A stretch of 64,000 bases of DNA from Sphingomonas sp. Leaf343 (GTDB lineage: Bacteria > Pseudomonadota > Alphaproteobacteria > Sphingomonadales > Sphingomonadaceae). Every line of letters starts with the position of its first letter. Within the stretch, counting starts at the first letter, position 1. The DNA is taken from assembly GCF_001423765.1 (NCBI RefSeq), contig NZ_LMPG01000015.1, positions 1 to 64,000 of the forward strand, read 5' to 3'. This document shows positions 26,282-36,254 of the stretch, in pieces. Below the pieces are notes generated by a model. It was given only the letters and a program-made list of their open reading frames with translations, did not search any database and had not been told where the DNA came from. The position numbers and the translations under genes are program-made.

Positions 26282-29200
26282 TGGCCGAGGATATGCCCGT
26301 GACGCAGCCCTCCACCCCCGAGACGCGCGGCACGACCGGGATCAGGCCGCCGCTGTGGCAGCGCATCCTGAAATGGCTGGGGCTGGCGATCGTCGGCCTT
26401 ATCGTGCTGGTTCTGCTGGTGCTGTTCGGGATTAATACCGATCCCGGCCGGCGGTTCGTCGCGGACCAGATCGGCGGCTATACGACGGCGTCGGGCCTGA
26501 ACATCAAGGTCGGGCGGATCGACGGCTCTCTCTACGGCAGGATGACGCTGTCCGACCTGCGCGTCAGCGATACGCAGGGCGTGTTCCTCGACAGCCCGCG
26601 GCTGGCGGTCGACTGGCGGCCATTCGCGTTCGCCAGCAATCACGTCGACGTACGTTCGCTGGAGGCGGGCACCGTCACGATGCGGCGCAAGCCGGTGCTG
26701 AAGCAGACGCCGAGCGATCCGAACGCGCCTTTGTTGCCCGATCTCGACATCGACGTGAACAGTCTGAAGGTCGGGCGCTTCGTGCTGGCCGCACCGGTGA
26801 CGGGGCAGGCGCATATCCTGTCGATCGACGGCGTGGTGCATATCGCCGATCGCCGCGCGCAACTGGTGGCAAAGGCCGCCGCGCTGCGGGGGCCGGGCGT
26901 CGCGGGCGGCGACCGGCTGGCATTGAAGATCGACGCGGTGCCGGACCAGAACAGGCTGGACGTGAACGTCAAGCTGCAGGCCCCCACCGGCGGTGTCGTC
27001 GCGACGATGGGCGGGCTGAAGCAGCCGCTGACGGTGTCGGTGGATGGCCGTGGCAGCTGGGCGTCGTGGCAGGGCCGGGCGCTGGCGACATTGGGCGGAG
27101 GGCCGCTGGCAAATCTGAACCTGTCGGCGAAGAGCGGCCATATCGAGGTTCGCGGCACCACGCGGCCGGGCCTTTACCTCGAAGGACCGGTCGAGCGGCT
27201 GACCGCGCCCGATCTTCAGGTGGCGATCGACACGACGCTGAACGACCGCAAGGCGGACACGCGCATGACGCTGAAGTCCGACGCGCTGGCGGTGGATGCG
27301 GGCGGTCTGCTCGATCTCGCCAACAGCCGGTTCGGCAATTTCGCGGTCAATGCGCGGTTGCGGACGCCGGGCGCGATCGCACCCAATCTGCGCGGACGCG
27401 ATGTGAACGCGCGCGTGGTACTGGATGGTGCGTTCGCGACGCCGACGGTGGATTACAAGATTTCCGCGGCGGCGATCGGGTTCGGGGAGATGGGCGTCGA
27501 GAACCTTTACGCCGAAGGTCTGGCACGCGTGAACAGCGACCGCATCCTGGTGCCGGTCAATGCCCGTGCGCGCCGCGTCGTCGGTCTGAACGCAGCGGTC
27601 GGCGGGCTGGCGAACAATGTCCGCATCAACGGCGATTTCGCGATCTCGATGCCGAACATCCTGTCGGACAATCTGCGCATCCGGTCGGACAACATCGACG
27701 CCACCGCGATCGTCGTCGCGAACATGCAAACCGGTCGCTACACCGGCGCGCTGAAGGGTCGGGTCAACAACTACCGCGTCGATTCCGTCGGAATCCTTAA
27801 TATCACGACCGATGCCAGGCTGGTGCCGGGTCCGAATGGAGGCTTCGGCATCACCGGGCGCGTCGCGGCGCAGACGACGCAATTGTTCAACGACGGCGCC
27901 CGCAACTTCCTTGGCGGCAATGCCGTAGTGCGTGCCGACATCGGCTACAGCCCGGAAGGCGTGGTCACGTTCCGCAACCTGCGGATGAACGCGCCGCAGT
28001 TCCGCATCACGCGCGGACAGGGGCGTTTCGACCCGAAAAACGGCGCGGTCGCGGTAGAGGCGGATGCTGTCTCCACCCAATATGGCCCGCTATTCGCGCG
28101 CGTCACCGGCTCGGCCACCGCGCCCGTGGTGGTGCTGCGCGCGCCGCGCCCCGGCGCCGGGGTCGGGCTGGTCGACCTGAACGCCCGCGTCGTCGGACGC
28201 GGGGGCGCTTACGCGGTCACCGCAAGCGGCGGCACCGACTATGGGCCGTTCACCGCCGACGTGCTGGTCCGTCCGGGCGCGCAGCTCGCTGTCGACATAC
28301 GGCGCGTGGTGTTCGCTGGCATCGTCGCGAACGGTCGCGTCGTGCAGACGGCGGCGGGGCCATTCTCGGGCGCGCTGCTGTTCAACGGGCGGGGGATGAA
28401 CGGCAACGTCAAGCTTGCCAATCAGGGCGGGTACCAGCGCGCCGACGTCGCCGCGCGCGCCTATAACGCGACGGTGCCGGGGCAGGTGGATTTCACCATC
28501 GGCCGCGCGATCGTCGATGCCAGCATCGTGCTGCTGCCGAACGCGCCACAGGTCGTTGCGGACGTGCAGCTGGCCGATATGCGTTATGGCCCGACGGTCA
28601 TCCAGTCGGCCCGTGCGAAGGTGAACTATGTCGGCGGGCGTGGCACCGCGCAGGCCCTGCTGACCGGGTCCAACGGCGTGCCGTTCCGCGTGGCGGTGAA
28701 CGCGAAGCTCAGCCCGAACGATTACCTCGTCGCGTTGCAGGGCATGGCGAACAGCATCACCTTCAGGACGGCCAACCCGGCCCGCATCCGCGCGGATCGC
28801 GGCACGTACCGGCTAGCCCCTACGCGGATCGACTTCGGTGCGGGACAGGGCGGCGGTGCGGGCGGATCGGTGCGACTGGCGGGTGCCTATGGCAGCGCGA
28901 CCTCAGCGCAGGTGCGGCTCGATCGCCTCGACCTCTCCATCGCTTCCGCTTTCGTGCCCAATCTCGGCGTATCCGGCACGGCGACGGGCAGCCTCGATTA
29001 TACGCAGGCATCGGGGGCGTCGTTCCCGACGGCGGATGCGCGCATCACCGTGTCGCAGTTCCGGCGCACCGGCCTTGCGGCGGTGTCGACGCCAGTCGAC
29101 GTCGTGTTCGCCGGGCGGTTGCAGGGCGACGGCGGTGAAGCACGGGCGCTGGTCAAGAGTGGGCCGACCGTCGTCGGACGGATGCTTGCGACACTACGGC

Positions 29201-30549
29201 CGTTGCCGCCGGGTGCCGGATCGTGGACGACGCGGCTGATGTCGGCCCCGCTGGGCGGCGGCATCCGGTACAATGGTCCGTCCTCGCTGCTGTTCTCGTT
29301 CGCGGCATTGCCGAATCAGCAACTGACCGGCCCGATCGCCGTCGCCGCGGATTTCGGCGGACAGGTGTCCGCGCCCCGGCTGAATGGCCTGATACGGGCG
29401 GACAACCTGACCTACGACAACGAAGCGTTCGGTACCCGCCTGTCGCGGATGCAACTGGCGGGACGGTTCAACAACGACCGGCTGGAGATTACGACGCTGA
29501 ACGCGCGGGCCGGTGACGGCACCGTGCAGGCGAAGGGTTCGATCGGGCTGGCGGCGGACAGCGGCTATCCCATCGACCTGACCGCGACGCTGGACAACGC
29601 CCGTCTCGCGAACAGCGACGCGCTGGCGGCGACCAGCAGTGGAACGGTGCGTCTGACGAACGGGCCGCAGGGCGGCCTCATCCAGGGCGAGTTGACGATC
29701 CCGAACGCACGCTACCAGATCATCCGTCAGGGGCAGGCGGAGGTTCCGGAGTTGACCGGGATCCGTCGTCGCAGCCAGATCCGCACTCCGCGCCCGACCG
29801 ATCGTCCGGCCGCGAACGCCGCGCCGGTGGGGCTGTTCAAGCTCGACCTGCGCGTGCGGGCGGAGAACCAGCTGTTCGTGTCCGGCATGGGACTGGAATC
29901 CGAATGGGAGATGGACCTGCGCATCGGCGGCACGTCGGCGGCACCGGTCATCACGGGCGGACTGGATCTGGTCCGCGGCACCTATTCGTTCTCCGGCAAG
30001 CGGTTCGAGGTGAATCGCGGCACGATTCGCTTCCGCGGCGGTGCGTTGACCGATCCGGACATCAACATCCAGGCGACGACGACGACGGACGGGATCACCG
30101 CGGTCATCAACGTCACGGGTACTGGCCAGCGTCCGCAGATCAGCTTCACCTCGACCCCGAACCTGCCGCAGGACGAGGTGTTGAGCCGCCTGCTGTTCGG
30201 GACCAATCCCGAAAACCTGTCGGCGACGGAGGCGATCCAGTTGGCGTCCGCCCTGAATTCCCTGCGCGGGTCAGGCGGCGGCGGGCTGAACCCGCTGGGC
30301 AAATTGCGCTCGGCGACCGGGTTCGATCGCCTGCGCGTGCTGGGTGCCGACGAGGCGACCGGGCGCGGTACCAGCCTGGCGGCGGGCAAGTACCTGACAG
30401 ACAACATCTATGTGGAGATCGTCACGGACGCCCGCGGCTTCACCGCGACGCAGTTGGAGATCGCGCTGACCAAGGCGCTGAGCCTGTTGACCTCGACCGG
30501 ATCGTTCGGCGGATCGAGCGGCAGCTTGCGCTATTCGAAGGATTATTGA
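26281..30549 (+). CDS. tamB: Translocation/assembly module protein TamB
   Basis: A 1422-residue inner-membrane-anchored periplasmic protein of the AsmA-like/DUF490 superfamily, partner of TamA. One membrane segment lies near residues 31-50 (KWLGLAIVGLIVLVLLVLFG), then a very long beta-rich region predicted to form a hydrophobic groove. The conserved C-terminal TamB domain has TYSFSGKRFEVNRGTIRFRGG, TGTGQRPQISFTSTP and DEVLSRLLFG. The length is within the family range. It is translationally coupled to tamA. Confidence 0.92.
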   Translation: MAEDMPVTQPSTPETRGTTGIRPPLWQRILKWLGLAIVGLIVLVLLVLFGINTDPGRRFVADQIGGYTTASGLNIKVGRIDGSLYGRMTLSDLRVSDTQGVFLDSPRLAVDWRPFAFASNHVDVRSLEAGTVTMRRKPVLKQTPSDPNAPLLPDLDIDVNSLKVGRFVLAAPVTGQAHILSIDGVVHIADRRAQLVAKAAALRGPGVAGGDRLALKIDAVPDQNRLDVNVKLQAPTGGVVATMGGLKQPLTVSVDGRGSWASWQGRALATLGGGPLANLNLSAKSGHIEVRGTTRPGLYLEGPVERLTAPDLQVAIDTTLNDRKADTRMTLKSDALAVDAGGLLDLANSRFGNFAVNARLRTPGAIAPNLRGRDVNARVVLDGAFATPTVDYKISAAAIGFGEMGVENLYAEGLARVNSDRILVPVNARARRVVGLNAAVGGLANNVRINGDFAISMPNILSDNLRIRSDNIDATAIVVANMQTGRYTGALKGRVNNYRVDSVGILNITTDARLVPGPNGGFGITGRVAAQTTQLFNDGARNFLGGNAVVRADIGYSPEGVVTFRNLRMNAPQFRITRGQGRFDPKNGAVAVEADAVSTQYGPLFARVTGSATAPVVVLRAPRPGAGVGLVDLNARVVGRGGAYAVTASGGTDYGPFTADVLVRPGAQLAVDIRRVVFAGIVANGRVVQTAAGPFSGALLFNGRGMNGNVKLANQGGYQRADVAARAYNATVPGQVDFTIGRAIVDASIVLLPNAPQVVADVQLADMRYGPTVIQSARAKVNYVGGRGTAQALLTGSNGVPFRVAVNAKLSPNDYLVALQGMANSITFRTANPARIRADRGTYRLAPTRIDFGAGQGGGAGGSVRLAGAYGSATSAQVRLDRLDLSIASAFVPNLGVSGTATGSLDYTQASGASFPTADARITVSQFRRTGLAAVSTPVDVVFAGRLQGDGGEARALVKSGPTVVGRMLATLRPLPPGAGSWTTRLMSAPLGGGIRYNGPSSLLFSFAALPNQQLTGPIAVAADFGGQVSAPRLNGLIRADNLTYDNEAFGTRLSRMQLAGRFNNDRLEITTLNARAGDGTVQAKGSIGLAADSGYPIDLTATLDNARLANSDALAATSSGTVRLTNGPQGGLIQGELTIPNARYQIIRQGQAEVPELTGIRRRSQIRTPRPTDRPAANAAPVGLFKLDLRVRAENQLFVSGMGLESEWEMDLRIGGTSAAPVITGGLDLVRGTYSFSGKRFEVNRGTIRFRGGALTDPDINIQATTTTDGITAVINVTGTGQRPQISFTSTPNLPQDEVLSRLLFGTNPENLSATEAIQLASALNSLRGSGGGGLNPLGKLRSATGFDRLRVLGADEATGRGTSLAAGKYLTDNIYVEIVTDARGFTATQLEIALTKALSLLTSTGSFGGSSGSLRYSKDY

Positions 30550-31058
30550 CGATGAGCGGGTGGTGCAGATTGCATCGCCCGCTTCGCAGCACGAGTCTGC
30601 CGCGCCGACGGCGCACGGGCGATCGCCGCATCCGGCAGAAGCCGCTGCGTTGGGTAATCCGGTGATGCGATCAAATGGCCGACGTTGCGGTCCGTCCGCC
30701 TCTGGAAGCGGATATGGTTACGGTGTCGCCGCGCCGTTCGCGCCGGGCGATGGAGATTCGGCCCGGTCCCGCTTCATTAACCTGACCGGGACCAGGCCGA
30801 GCCTTTTACCAGGGACGAACGCCGTCGAGATGGACGAGCGCGAGAATGAAACGCAGCATGTATTTTCTCCCATAGGCGCCTCGTTGGACGCCTCGACAGG
30901 ATTAATGCACGCTTCACCATTAGACAACCGGTTGCAGCGGGACTTGCGACGACCCGAGATGAAGCTCGGCTTAACGCAATTTTCATCTGCCGGTCGCTAG
31001 GGGATGAGGTGATGAAGCGCGCGTTCCCTCTTGCGGCGGCTGCGACCGTGACCCGGCA
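30550..31058. other. 509-base gap between tamB and EAL gene
   Basis: The gap holds the tamB-end hairpin (30555-30583), an AT-rich stretch with TTAA elements (30775-30990), and a possible 17-codon minus-strand reading frame (30806-30859). Longer frames crossing it look random. A promoter for the EAL/kinase operon is expected toward the right end. Confidence 0.6.
30555..30583 (+). terminator. Hairpin after tamB
   Basis: AGCGGGTGGTGCA and TGCATCGCCCGCT pair over 13 bp (two G-U) around GAT, starting five bases after the tamB stop. There is no T-run. A stable 3'-end structure or Rho-assisted terminator is likely. Confidence 0.5.
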
Positions 31059-32378
31059 GTGAGCGGCCCCGTCGCTCCCACGCCGATCCGTCGTATCGAT
31101 GGTGGCGGGACGGCGTCGATTACGCCGGATATGGCGACCGCCGGCTGCTGCGCACTGATCGTGCTAACGATTTCCAATTTTCCCATCCTGCGCCGCCACG
31201 TCGGGATCGCCCGTGCCAACCGGCTGGCGGAGAACGTCGCAACCCGTATCGGGGAACTGATCGACGGCGGCATGATCGTTGCCGCCGGGCGCGACCGTAT
31301 CGAGGTGTCGCTAAAGACGGCTGACGCCGACGACATCGACGCCACAGTGGCGCGGCTCGATGCGGCATTCGAAGCGGCTTTCGATGTCGATGGCGAGCCT
31401 TATTCCGTAGAACTGGTGCTGGGAGCTGCGACCTTGCCCGCCGCCCTGCAGGACGACGTTCGCCTGCTGGACGAAGCCGAGCGAGCGTCCGAGGCGGCGC
31501 GTGAATCGCGTGCGCCGGTGGTACGCCATCTGGGCCGGGGCACCGCGCCGCCCGACCGCGCCAGTCTGGGTCGCGATCTGCGCGATGCGATCGGCAAGGG
31601 CGAGCTGTTCCTGCAATATCAGCCCAAGCTGCACCTCCGGCGACAGGTCGTGTCGGGCGTCGAGGCGCTGATCCGCTGGCGGCATCCGGTACGCGGACTG
31701 GTAATGCCGGGCGACTTCATCGCGCTGGCGGAAGAATCGCACGACATCGTCGACCTGACGGTGTGGACGATCCAGCAGGTCATCAAGGATCAGCGCATTC
31801 TGGCGGCCGGCGGCCACGACATACCCGTGTTCGTCAACATCTCCGGCGTGCTGCTCTCCGATGCCCGTTTCGTCCGCCGCGCCTGCGCGCTGATCGAGAG
31901 CAGCGGCGTCAAGATCGGGTTCGAAATCACCGAGACGGCCGTGATCCGCGACCCGCAAAGCGCGATCGGGCACCTGAAGACGTTCGCGGACATCGGCATC
32001 GTCATCGCGATCGACGATTACGGTGCCGGCCTGTCGTCGTTGGCTTATCTAAAGCAGTTGCCGGCCAGCGAGTTGAAGATCGACAAGCTGTTCGTCACGC
32101 AATTGACCAGTTCCAACCGTGATCCGCTGATCGTGCGATCCACGATCGATCTCGCGCACGCGATGGAGATGGAGGTCGTAGCCGAGGGTGTCGAAACGGC
32201 GGCGGCACTGGCGTTGCTGTCTGTAATGGGCTGCGACGTGGCACAGGGTTTCCTCATCAGCCGGCCGGTCGATCTGCCGGTTCTGTTCGAGTTCCTCGCC
32301 AATGACGGCGCACGTGCGTTTGCGGGGGCGCCGGCCAAATTGTTGAACCTGTCGGTCGGTCACCGACGCGCATCATGA
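31059..32378 (+). CDS. Degenerate GGDEF / EAL c-di-GMP phosphodiesterase
   Basis: A 439-residue protein. Residues 32-90 follow the pattern of a GGDEF domain (ALIVLTISNFPILRRHVG) but AGRDRIEVSL replaces the GGDEF motif, so no cyclase activity is expected. The EAL domain (about 170-420) keeps the catalytic residues: E202-A-L, N260, E292, D319-D320, K340 and the EGVET glutamate. It should hydrolyse c-di-GMP. No membrane segment is visible. The GTG start at 31059 has only a weak ribosome site. Its stop overlaps the next gene by four bases, coupling it to a histidine kinase. Confidence 0.88.
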   Translation: MSGPVAPTPIRRIDGGGTASITPDMATAGCCALIVLTISNFPILRRHVGIARANRLAENVATRIGELIDGGMIVAAGRDRIEVSLKTADADDIDATVARLDAAFEAAFDVDGEPYSVELVLGAATLPAALQDDVRLLDEAERASEAARESRAPVVRHLGRGTAPPDRASLGRDLRDAIGKGELFLQYQPKLHLRRQVVSGVEALIRWRHPVRGLVMPGDFIALAEESHDIVDLTVWTIQQVIKDQRILAAGGHDIPVFVNISGVLLSDARFVRRACALIESSGVKIGFEITETAVIRDPQSAIGHLKTFADIGIVIAIDDYGAGLSSLAYLKQLPASELKIDKLFVTQLTSSNRDPLIVRSTIDLAHAMEMEVVAEGVETAAALALLSVMGCDVAQGFLISRPVDLPVLFEFLANDGARAFAGAPAKLLNLSVGHRRAS

Positions 32379-34819
32379 GGGCGCGGTCGCTGCTCGCGGC
32401 GGTGCTGCTGGCCGTGACATCAATGATGGCCTGGCCTGTCGCCGCCAGCCCCGTTCCGGTGCTTCCCGCAGCCAAGGCTGCTGCTGCCGGGGTCGAGCGT
32501 GCCAAGGCGGCTATGCTGTCCGACGTGTCCTCCGCGCGAACGATCGCAAGGCTGGCGGCGGCGCAAGCGCGGTCGGTGCAGTCCGATCCTACCGCGCGCG
32601 TCACGCTGGCGACCGCTCTCTGGTTGCAGTCGGAAGCAAGCCTGCGGCTCGGCGATGAGGCGGATGCGGATAGGTTTCTGGCGGGCGCCTATGCCATTAT
32701 AGCCAGATCGCGTCCGGAGTCCCAGTTGATGGGGGACATCCTGCTGACCCGGGGCGGCGTTCACGGCACGAAGAACGAGCCTGCGGGGGCTCTGAAGGAT
32801 TATCAAGACGCCTATCGCATATTTCGGGCGCTCGATAACGATCGCAGCCAGGCGATCGCGCTGCTGCTGATCGCCAGCCTCTACAGCGACGCCAAGGACA
32901 GCGACGGAGCCCAGCGCTATCTGAAGCAGGCGCTCGACACCTATAGCGGCGATCCGGGGCTGATGATCGCGCTGCACAACGGGCGCGGCGCGGCGTTGCA
33001 GGAACTGCAGCGCTTCGACGAGGCGTACCAGCAGCTCCGCCTCGCGCTGAACGATGCCGCGGAGCTGAAAAGCGCGTCGATGCGGATCCGCATCCTCGTC
33101 AACCTCGTCCGCAACCGGCTGAAGGCGGGGAAGGTCGCCGAGGCCGACCGGTTGATCGTGGAGGCGATGACGGTCAGCGCGAGCGGCGATGCGGCCAGCT
33201 GGCGACCGCAGGTGCTGGCCGTCGCGGCGCAGGCCGCACTCCAGCGGGGCGACCTGTCGCGGGCGGCCAATCTGATCGATCGCAGCTTTGCGGGTGTCGA
33301 CTTGCGCACGACGACGCTGAGCCTGCGCGAGCCGCACGAGACGGCGTACACCGTCTATCGCCGGATGGGCCGCACCGACCTCGCGCTGCCGCACCTGGCG
33401 GCCATGAAGCGGATCGACGACGACGCCACGCGGCTTGCGACCACGACCAGCACCGCGCTGATGGCGGCGCAGTTCGATTTCACCAATCAGGAACTGCGCA
33501 TTGCGACGTTGCGCGGGCAGGAGTTGCAGCGGCGCATCGAACTGGAGCAGACCCGCGCCAGCACGCAGCGGACGATCTTCTACGGCGGTGCCGGGGCAGC
33601 GGCGATCATCGTCGGTCTGCTCGTCTTCGCACTCGTGTCGATCCGTCGCAGCCGTGACGACGTACGCGCCGCCAATGCCGAACTGGGGGAGAGCAACGCC
33701 GCGCTGTCCCGTGCGCTGGCCGCCAAAACGGAATTCCTTGCGACGACCAGCCACGAGATCCGCACGCCGCTGAATGGCATCCTCGGCATGACGGACGTGA
33801 TGTTGTCGGATCCGGGCCTGGCACCGCTGATGCGGGACCGGCTGGGCGTCGTTCGCGGTGCCAGCGTGACGATGCGCGCGCTGGTCGACGATATCCTCGA
33901 CGTCGCCAAGATGGAGACGGGGAACCTGACGATCGAGGATGCGACGTTCGATCTCGCCGCGACGCTGGCCGATTCAAGCCGGTTGTGGGAGGAACAGGCG
34001 CGAGCGAAGGGCGTCAGGTTTGTCGCGCAGCTCGATGCGTGTCCTAGGTGGGTGATCGGCGACGCGGCACGGGTGCGGCAGGTTGTCTTCAACCTTCTGT
34101 CGAATGCCCTGAAGTTCACCGAACGCGGCGATGTGACCCTGACCGCGAAAACGGCGGACGATACGGTGCAGATCGCCATCGCCGACACCGGCATCGGCAT
34201 CCCGGCCGACCAGTTGGGCCAGATCTTCGAATCCTTCCGGCAGGCGGATGCGAGCACGACACGCCGATACGGAGGCACCGGACTGGGCCTGACGATCTGC
34301 CGCAAACTGGCGCGGGCGATGGACGGCGACGTGACGGTGAGCAGCGTGCCGGGCGAGGGTGCGACGTTTACCGTCACGCTGCCGCTCCGCACCGCGCCGG
34401 CCCCGATGATCGGCGTCCGCCCGGCCGACGTGCCCGACCTGCTGATCGTCGAGCGCAATCCCATCGCGCGCGCGATGTGGACATCGCTCTTCGCACGCCA
34501 CGCCGGCCGTATCGGCTTCGCGGCCAGCGCGGATGAAGCCGTCGGTCTGCTGGCCAATGGGCCGGTCGCGCGGGTGTTGATCGACGATGCCACGGTCGCC
34601 GCCAACGCATCCGATATCGCGCGAATCGCCACCGCGGCGGGTGCGGGGGAGACGACATTGCTGTGGAAAAACGCTCATGATGTGAGCAGCGTAACCGAGC
34701 GGACCGGCGTCACGCGCGTCGTTATGCGGCCGGTGGCGGGGGCAACGCTGATCGATCGGCTATTTGTCGCACAAACTGTTGCCTCCGGTACGGATCGACT
34801 TGTGTCCGAGCCGGCTTGA
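32375..34819 (+). CDS. TPR-containing sensor histidine kinase with degenerate receiver
   Basis: An 814-residue kinase. The signal peptide (to about residue 25) leads to a periplasmic region of helical TPR-like repeats (residues 40-370), one membrane segment near 398-422 (FYGGAGAAAIIVGLLVFALV), then HisKA with TSHEIRTPLNG and a full HATPase (N-box NLLSNALKF, DTGIGIP, GTGLGL). The C-terminal receiver-like domain (about 680-800) lacks the paired acidic residues (LLIVERNP) and has RPV in place of KPV, so it probably cannot be phosphorylated normally. The receiver gene downstream may supply the missing function. Confidence 0.9.
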   Translation: MRARSLLAAVLLAVTSMMAWPVAASPVPVLPAAKAAAAGVERAKAAMLSDVSSARTIARLAAAQARSVQSDPTARVTLATALWLQSEASLRLGDEADADRFLAGAYAIIARSRPESQLMGDILLTRGGVHGTKNEPAGALKDYQDAYRIFRALDNDRSQAIALLLIASLYSDAKDSDGAQRYLKQALDTYSGDPGLMIALHNGRGAALQELQRFDEAYQQLRLALNDAAELKSASMRIRILVNLVRNRLKAGKVAEADRLIVEAMTVSASGDAASWRPQVLAVAAQAALQRGDLSRAANLIDRSFAGVDLRTTTLSLREPHETAYTVYRRMGRTDLALPHLAAMKRIDDDATRLATTTSTALMAAQFDFTNQELRIATLRGQELQRRIELEQTRASTQRTIFYGGAGAAAIIVGLLVFALVSIRRSRDDVRAANAELGESNAALSRALAAKTEFLATTSHEIRTPLNGILGMTDVMLSDPGLAPLMRDRLGVVRGASVTMRALVDDILDVAKMETGNLTIEDATFDLAATLADSSRLWEEQARAKGVRFVAQLDACPRWVIGDAARVRQVVFNLLSNALKFTERGDVTLTAKTADDTVQIAIADTGIGIPADQLGQIFESFRQADASTTRRYGGTGLGLTICRKLARAMDGDVTVSSVPGEGATFTVTLPLRTAPAPMIGVRPADVPDLLIVERNPIARAMWTSLFARHAGRIGFAASADEAVGLLANGPVARVLIDDATVAANASDIARIATAAGAGETTLLWKNAHDVSSVTERTGVTRVVMRPVAGATLIDRLFVAQTVASGTDRLVSEPA

Positions 34820-34878
34820 CGCGTATCAAAGCGTATGACCCGATCAACACAGCTTCTCCCGAACGGGTCGGCGGCATC

Positions 34879-35271
34879 ATGAACGTCCTCTTCATCGAGG
34901 ACGACCGGATGAACCGGCGCGTCGTTCGCGACATGCTCGATGTCGCCGGCGCGACGATGGCCGAAGCCGAGGATGCCGAGCAGGGTCTGGCGATGATCGA
35001 CGATCGGGTGTGGGACATAGTGCTGATCGACCTGCGGATGCCGGGGATGGATGGCGTTACGGCGATCGAACATATCCGCGCACGCGGCGACGACCGCGGT
35101 CGTGTCCCGATCATCGTCGTCACGGCGGATGCGGCCCTCGATCTGCGCGAACGGTGTCTGGCGGCGGGTGCGGACGACGTGATCTTCAAACCGGTCGCGA
35201 TGGACCAGTTGTTCGAGGCGATGGGCCGGGTGCTGGCCAAAGGTGCTGAGGGCGGCGGCCTGATCGCCTGA
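34879..35271 (+). CDS. Single-domain response regulator
   Basis: A 130-residue receiver domain with no output domain. The acidic pocket is E7-D8-D9, the phosphoacceptor is D51 in VLIDLRMPGMDG, with T82 and K104 (FKPVAM). It should take phosphate from the upstream kinase. The ATG at 34879 was chosen because the fold begins there; a TTG at 34816 overlaps the kinase stop and would add 21 residues of non-domain sequence. With no DNA-binding part it must act by protein contact, possibly on the EAL protein of the same operon. Confidence 0.88.
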   Translation: MNVLFIEDDRMNRRVVRDMLDVAGATMAEAEDAEQGLAMIDDRVWDIVLIDLRMPGMDGVTAIEHIRARGDDRGRVPIIVVTADAALDLRERCLAAGADDVIFKPVAMDQLFEAMGRVLAKGAEGGGLIA

Positions 35272-35309
35272 CACGCGTCAGCCGGCTGATGTGGCCGTCG
35301 AAGTGGACG

Positions 35310-36254
35310 TCAGGCGCCAGCCTCGATCAGCCGCGCGAGTTGATCCTCGTTCAACTCCAGCGTCATCGCGGCCAGCAGGTCGGGCAACTGTTCGGGTTTC
35401 GATGCGCTGGCGATCGGCGCGGTGACGCCGTCCTGCGCGATCAACCAAGCAAGCGCGATGGTGGCGAGCGACGCGCCCGTTTCGTTCGCAATCGCATCCA
35501 TCACCGTCAATACGGGTTCGCCGGCGGCAAGGCGTTCACCCATTCGGGCACCGCGAACGCTCTGCCCGAAATCCCCGGGCTTGCGATACTTCCCGGTCAG
35601 AAATCCCGCAGCGAGTCCGTAATAGGGCAGCACGCCGATATTCTCGGTGACGCAATAATCCTGCAGTTCGCCTTCGAACTTGTGGCGGCTGACCAGATTA
35701 TATTCGGGCTGCAGTACGTGATAGCGGGGCAAGCCGGCGGCGGTGGCAGCATCGTTCGCAGATTTCAGGCGCATCGCGGAAAAATTGGACGCACCGAGAA
35801 CACGGATTTTGCCAGCATCGATCAGGCGCGAAAACGCCTTCAGAACCGATTCCTGCGGTGTGGTTTCGTCATCCTGATGCGCATAGTAGAGATCGATCCG
35901 ATCGGTGCCGAGCCGCCGGAGCGACGCGTCGCACGCCGCCGCGATGTTGGGGGGGGCGAGCTTTTCACCCCTGACCGGCAGCATCCCCACCTTGGTCGCG
36001 ATCTGCACCGCGTCCCGCTTGCCGGACTGCTTCAGCCATTCGCCGATCACGGTTTCGGACTCGCCGCCCGAATGGCCATCGACCCATGCCGAATAGACGT
36101 CGGCGGTGTCGATCATCGTGCCGCCGCCCGCGACAAACGCATCCAGTACGGCAAAACTCGTGGCGCGGTCCGCAGTCCAGCCGAACACGTTGCCACCAAG
36201 CACGAGCGGTGCGATTTTCAGGTCGGTCGAGCCGAGGCGGCGGAGTTGGGTCAT
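35310..36254 (-). CDS. Aldo/keto reductase
   Basis: A 314-residue NAD(P)H-dependent reductase with the (beta/alpha)8 AKR fold. The catalytic tetrad is D49 and Y54 (MIDTADVYSAW), K88 (IATKVG) and H126 (YYAHQDD). The C-terminal motifs PIASASKPEQL and QPEYNLVSR support the YajO/YghZ-like branch. The substrate is unknown. The start overlaps the stop of a 58-residue lipoprotein gene by four bases, so it is the second gene of a coupled pair. Confidence 0.93.
   Translation of the reverse strand: MTQLRRLGSTDLKIAPLVLGGNVFGWTADRATSFAVLDAFVAGGGTMIDTADVYSAWVDGHSGGESETVIGEWLKQSGKRDAVQIATKVGMLPVRGEKLAPPNIAAACDASLRRLGTDRIDLYYAHQDDETTPQESVLKAFSRLIDAGKIRVLGASNFSAMRLKSANDAATAAGLPRYHVLQPEYNLVSRHKFEGELQDYCVTENIGVLPYYGLAAGFLTGKYRKPGDFGQSVRGARMGERLAAGEPVLTVMDAIANETGASLATIALAWLIAQDGVTAPIASASKPEQLPDLLAAMTLELNEDQLARLIEAGA

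Noticed and set aside
26254..28080. 608-residue minus-strand frame inside tamB
   Set aside because: Shadow of tamB, rich in Arg, His and Asp, with no motifs.
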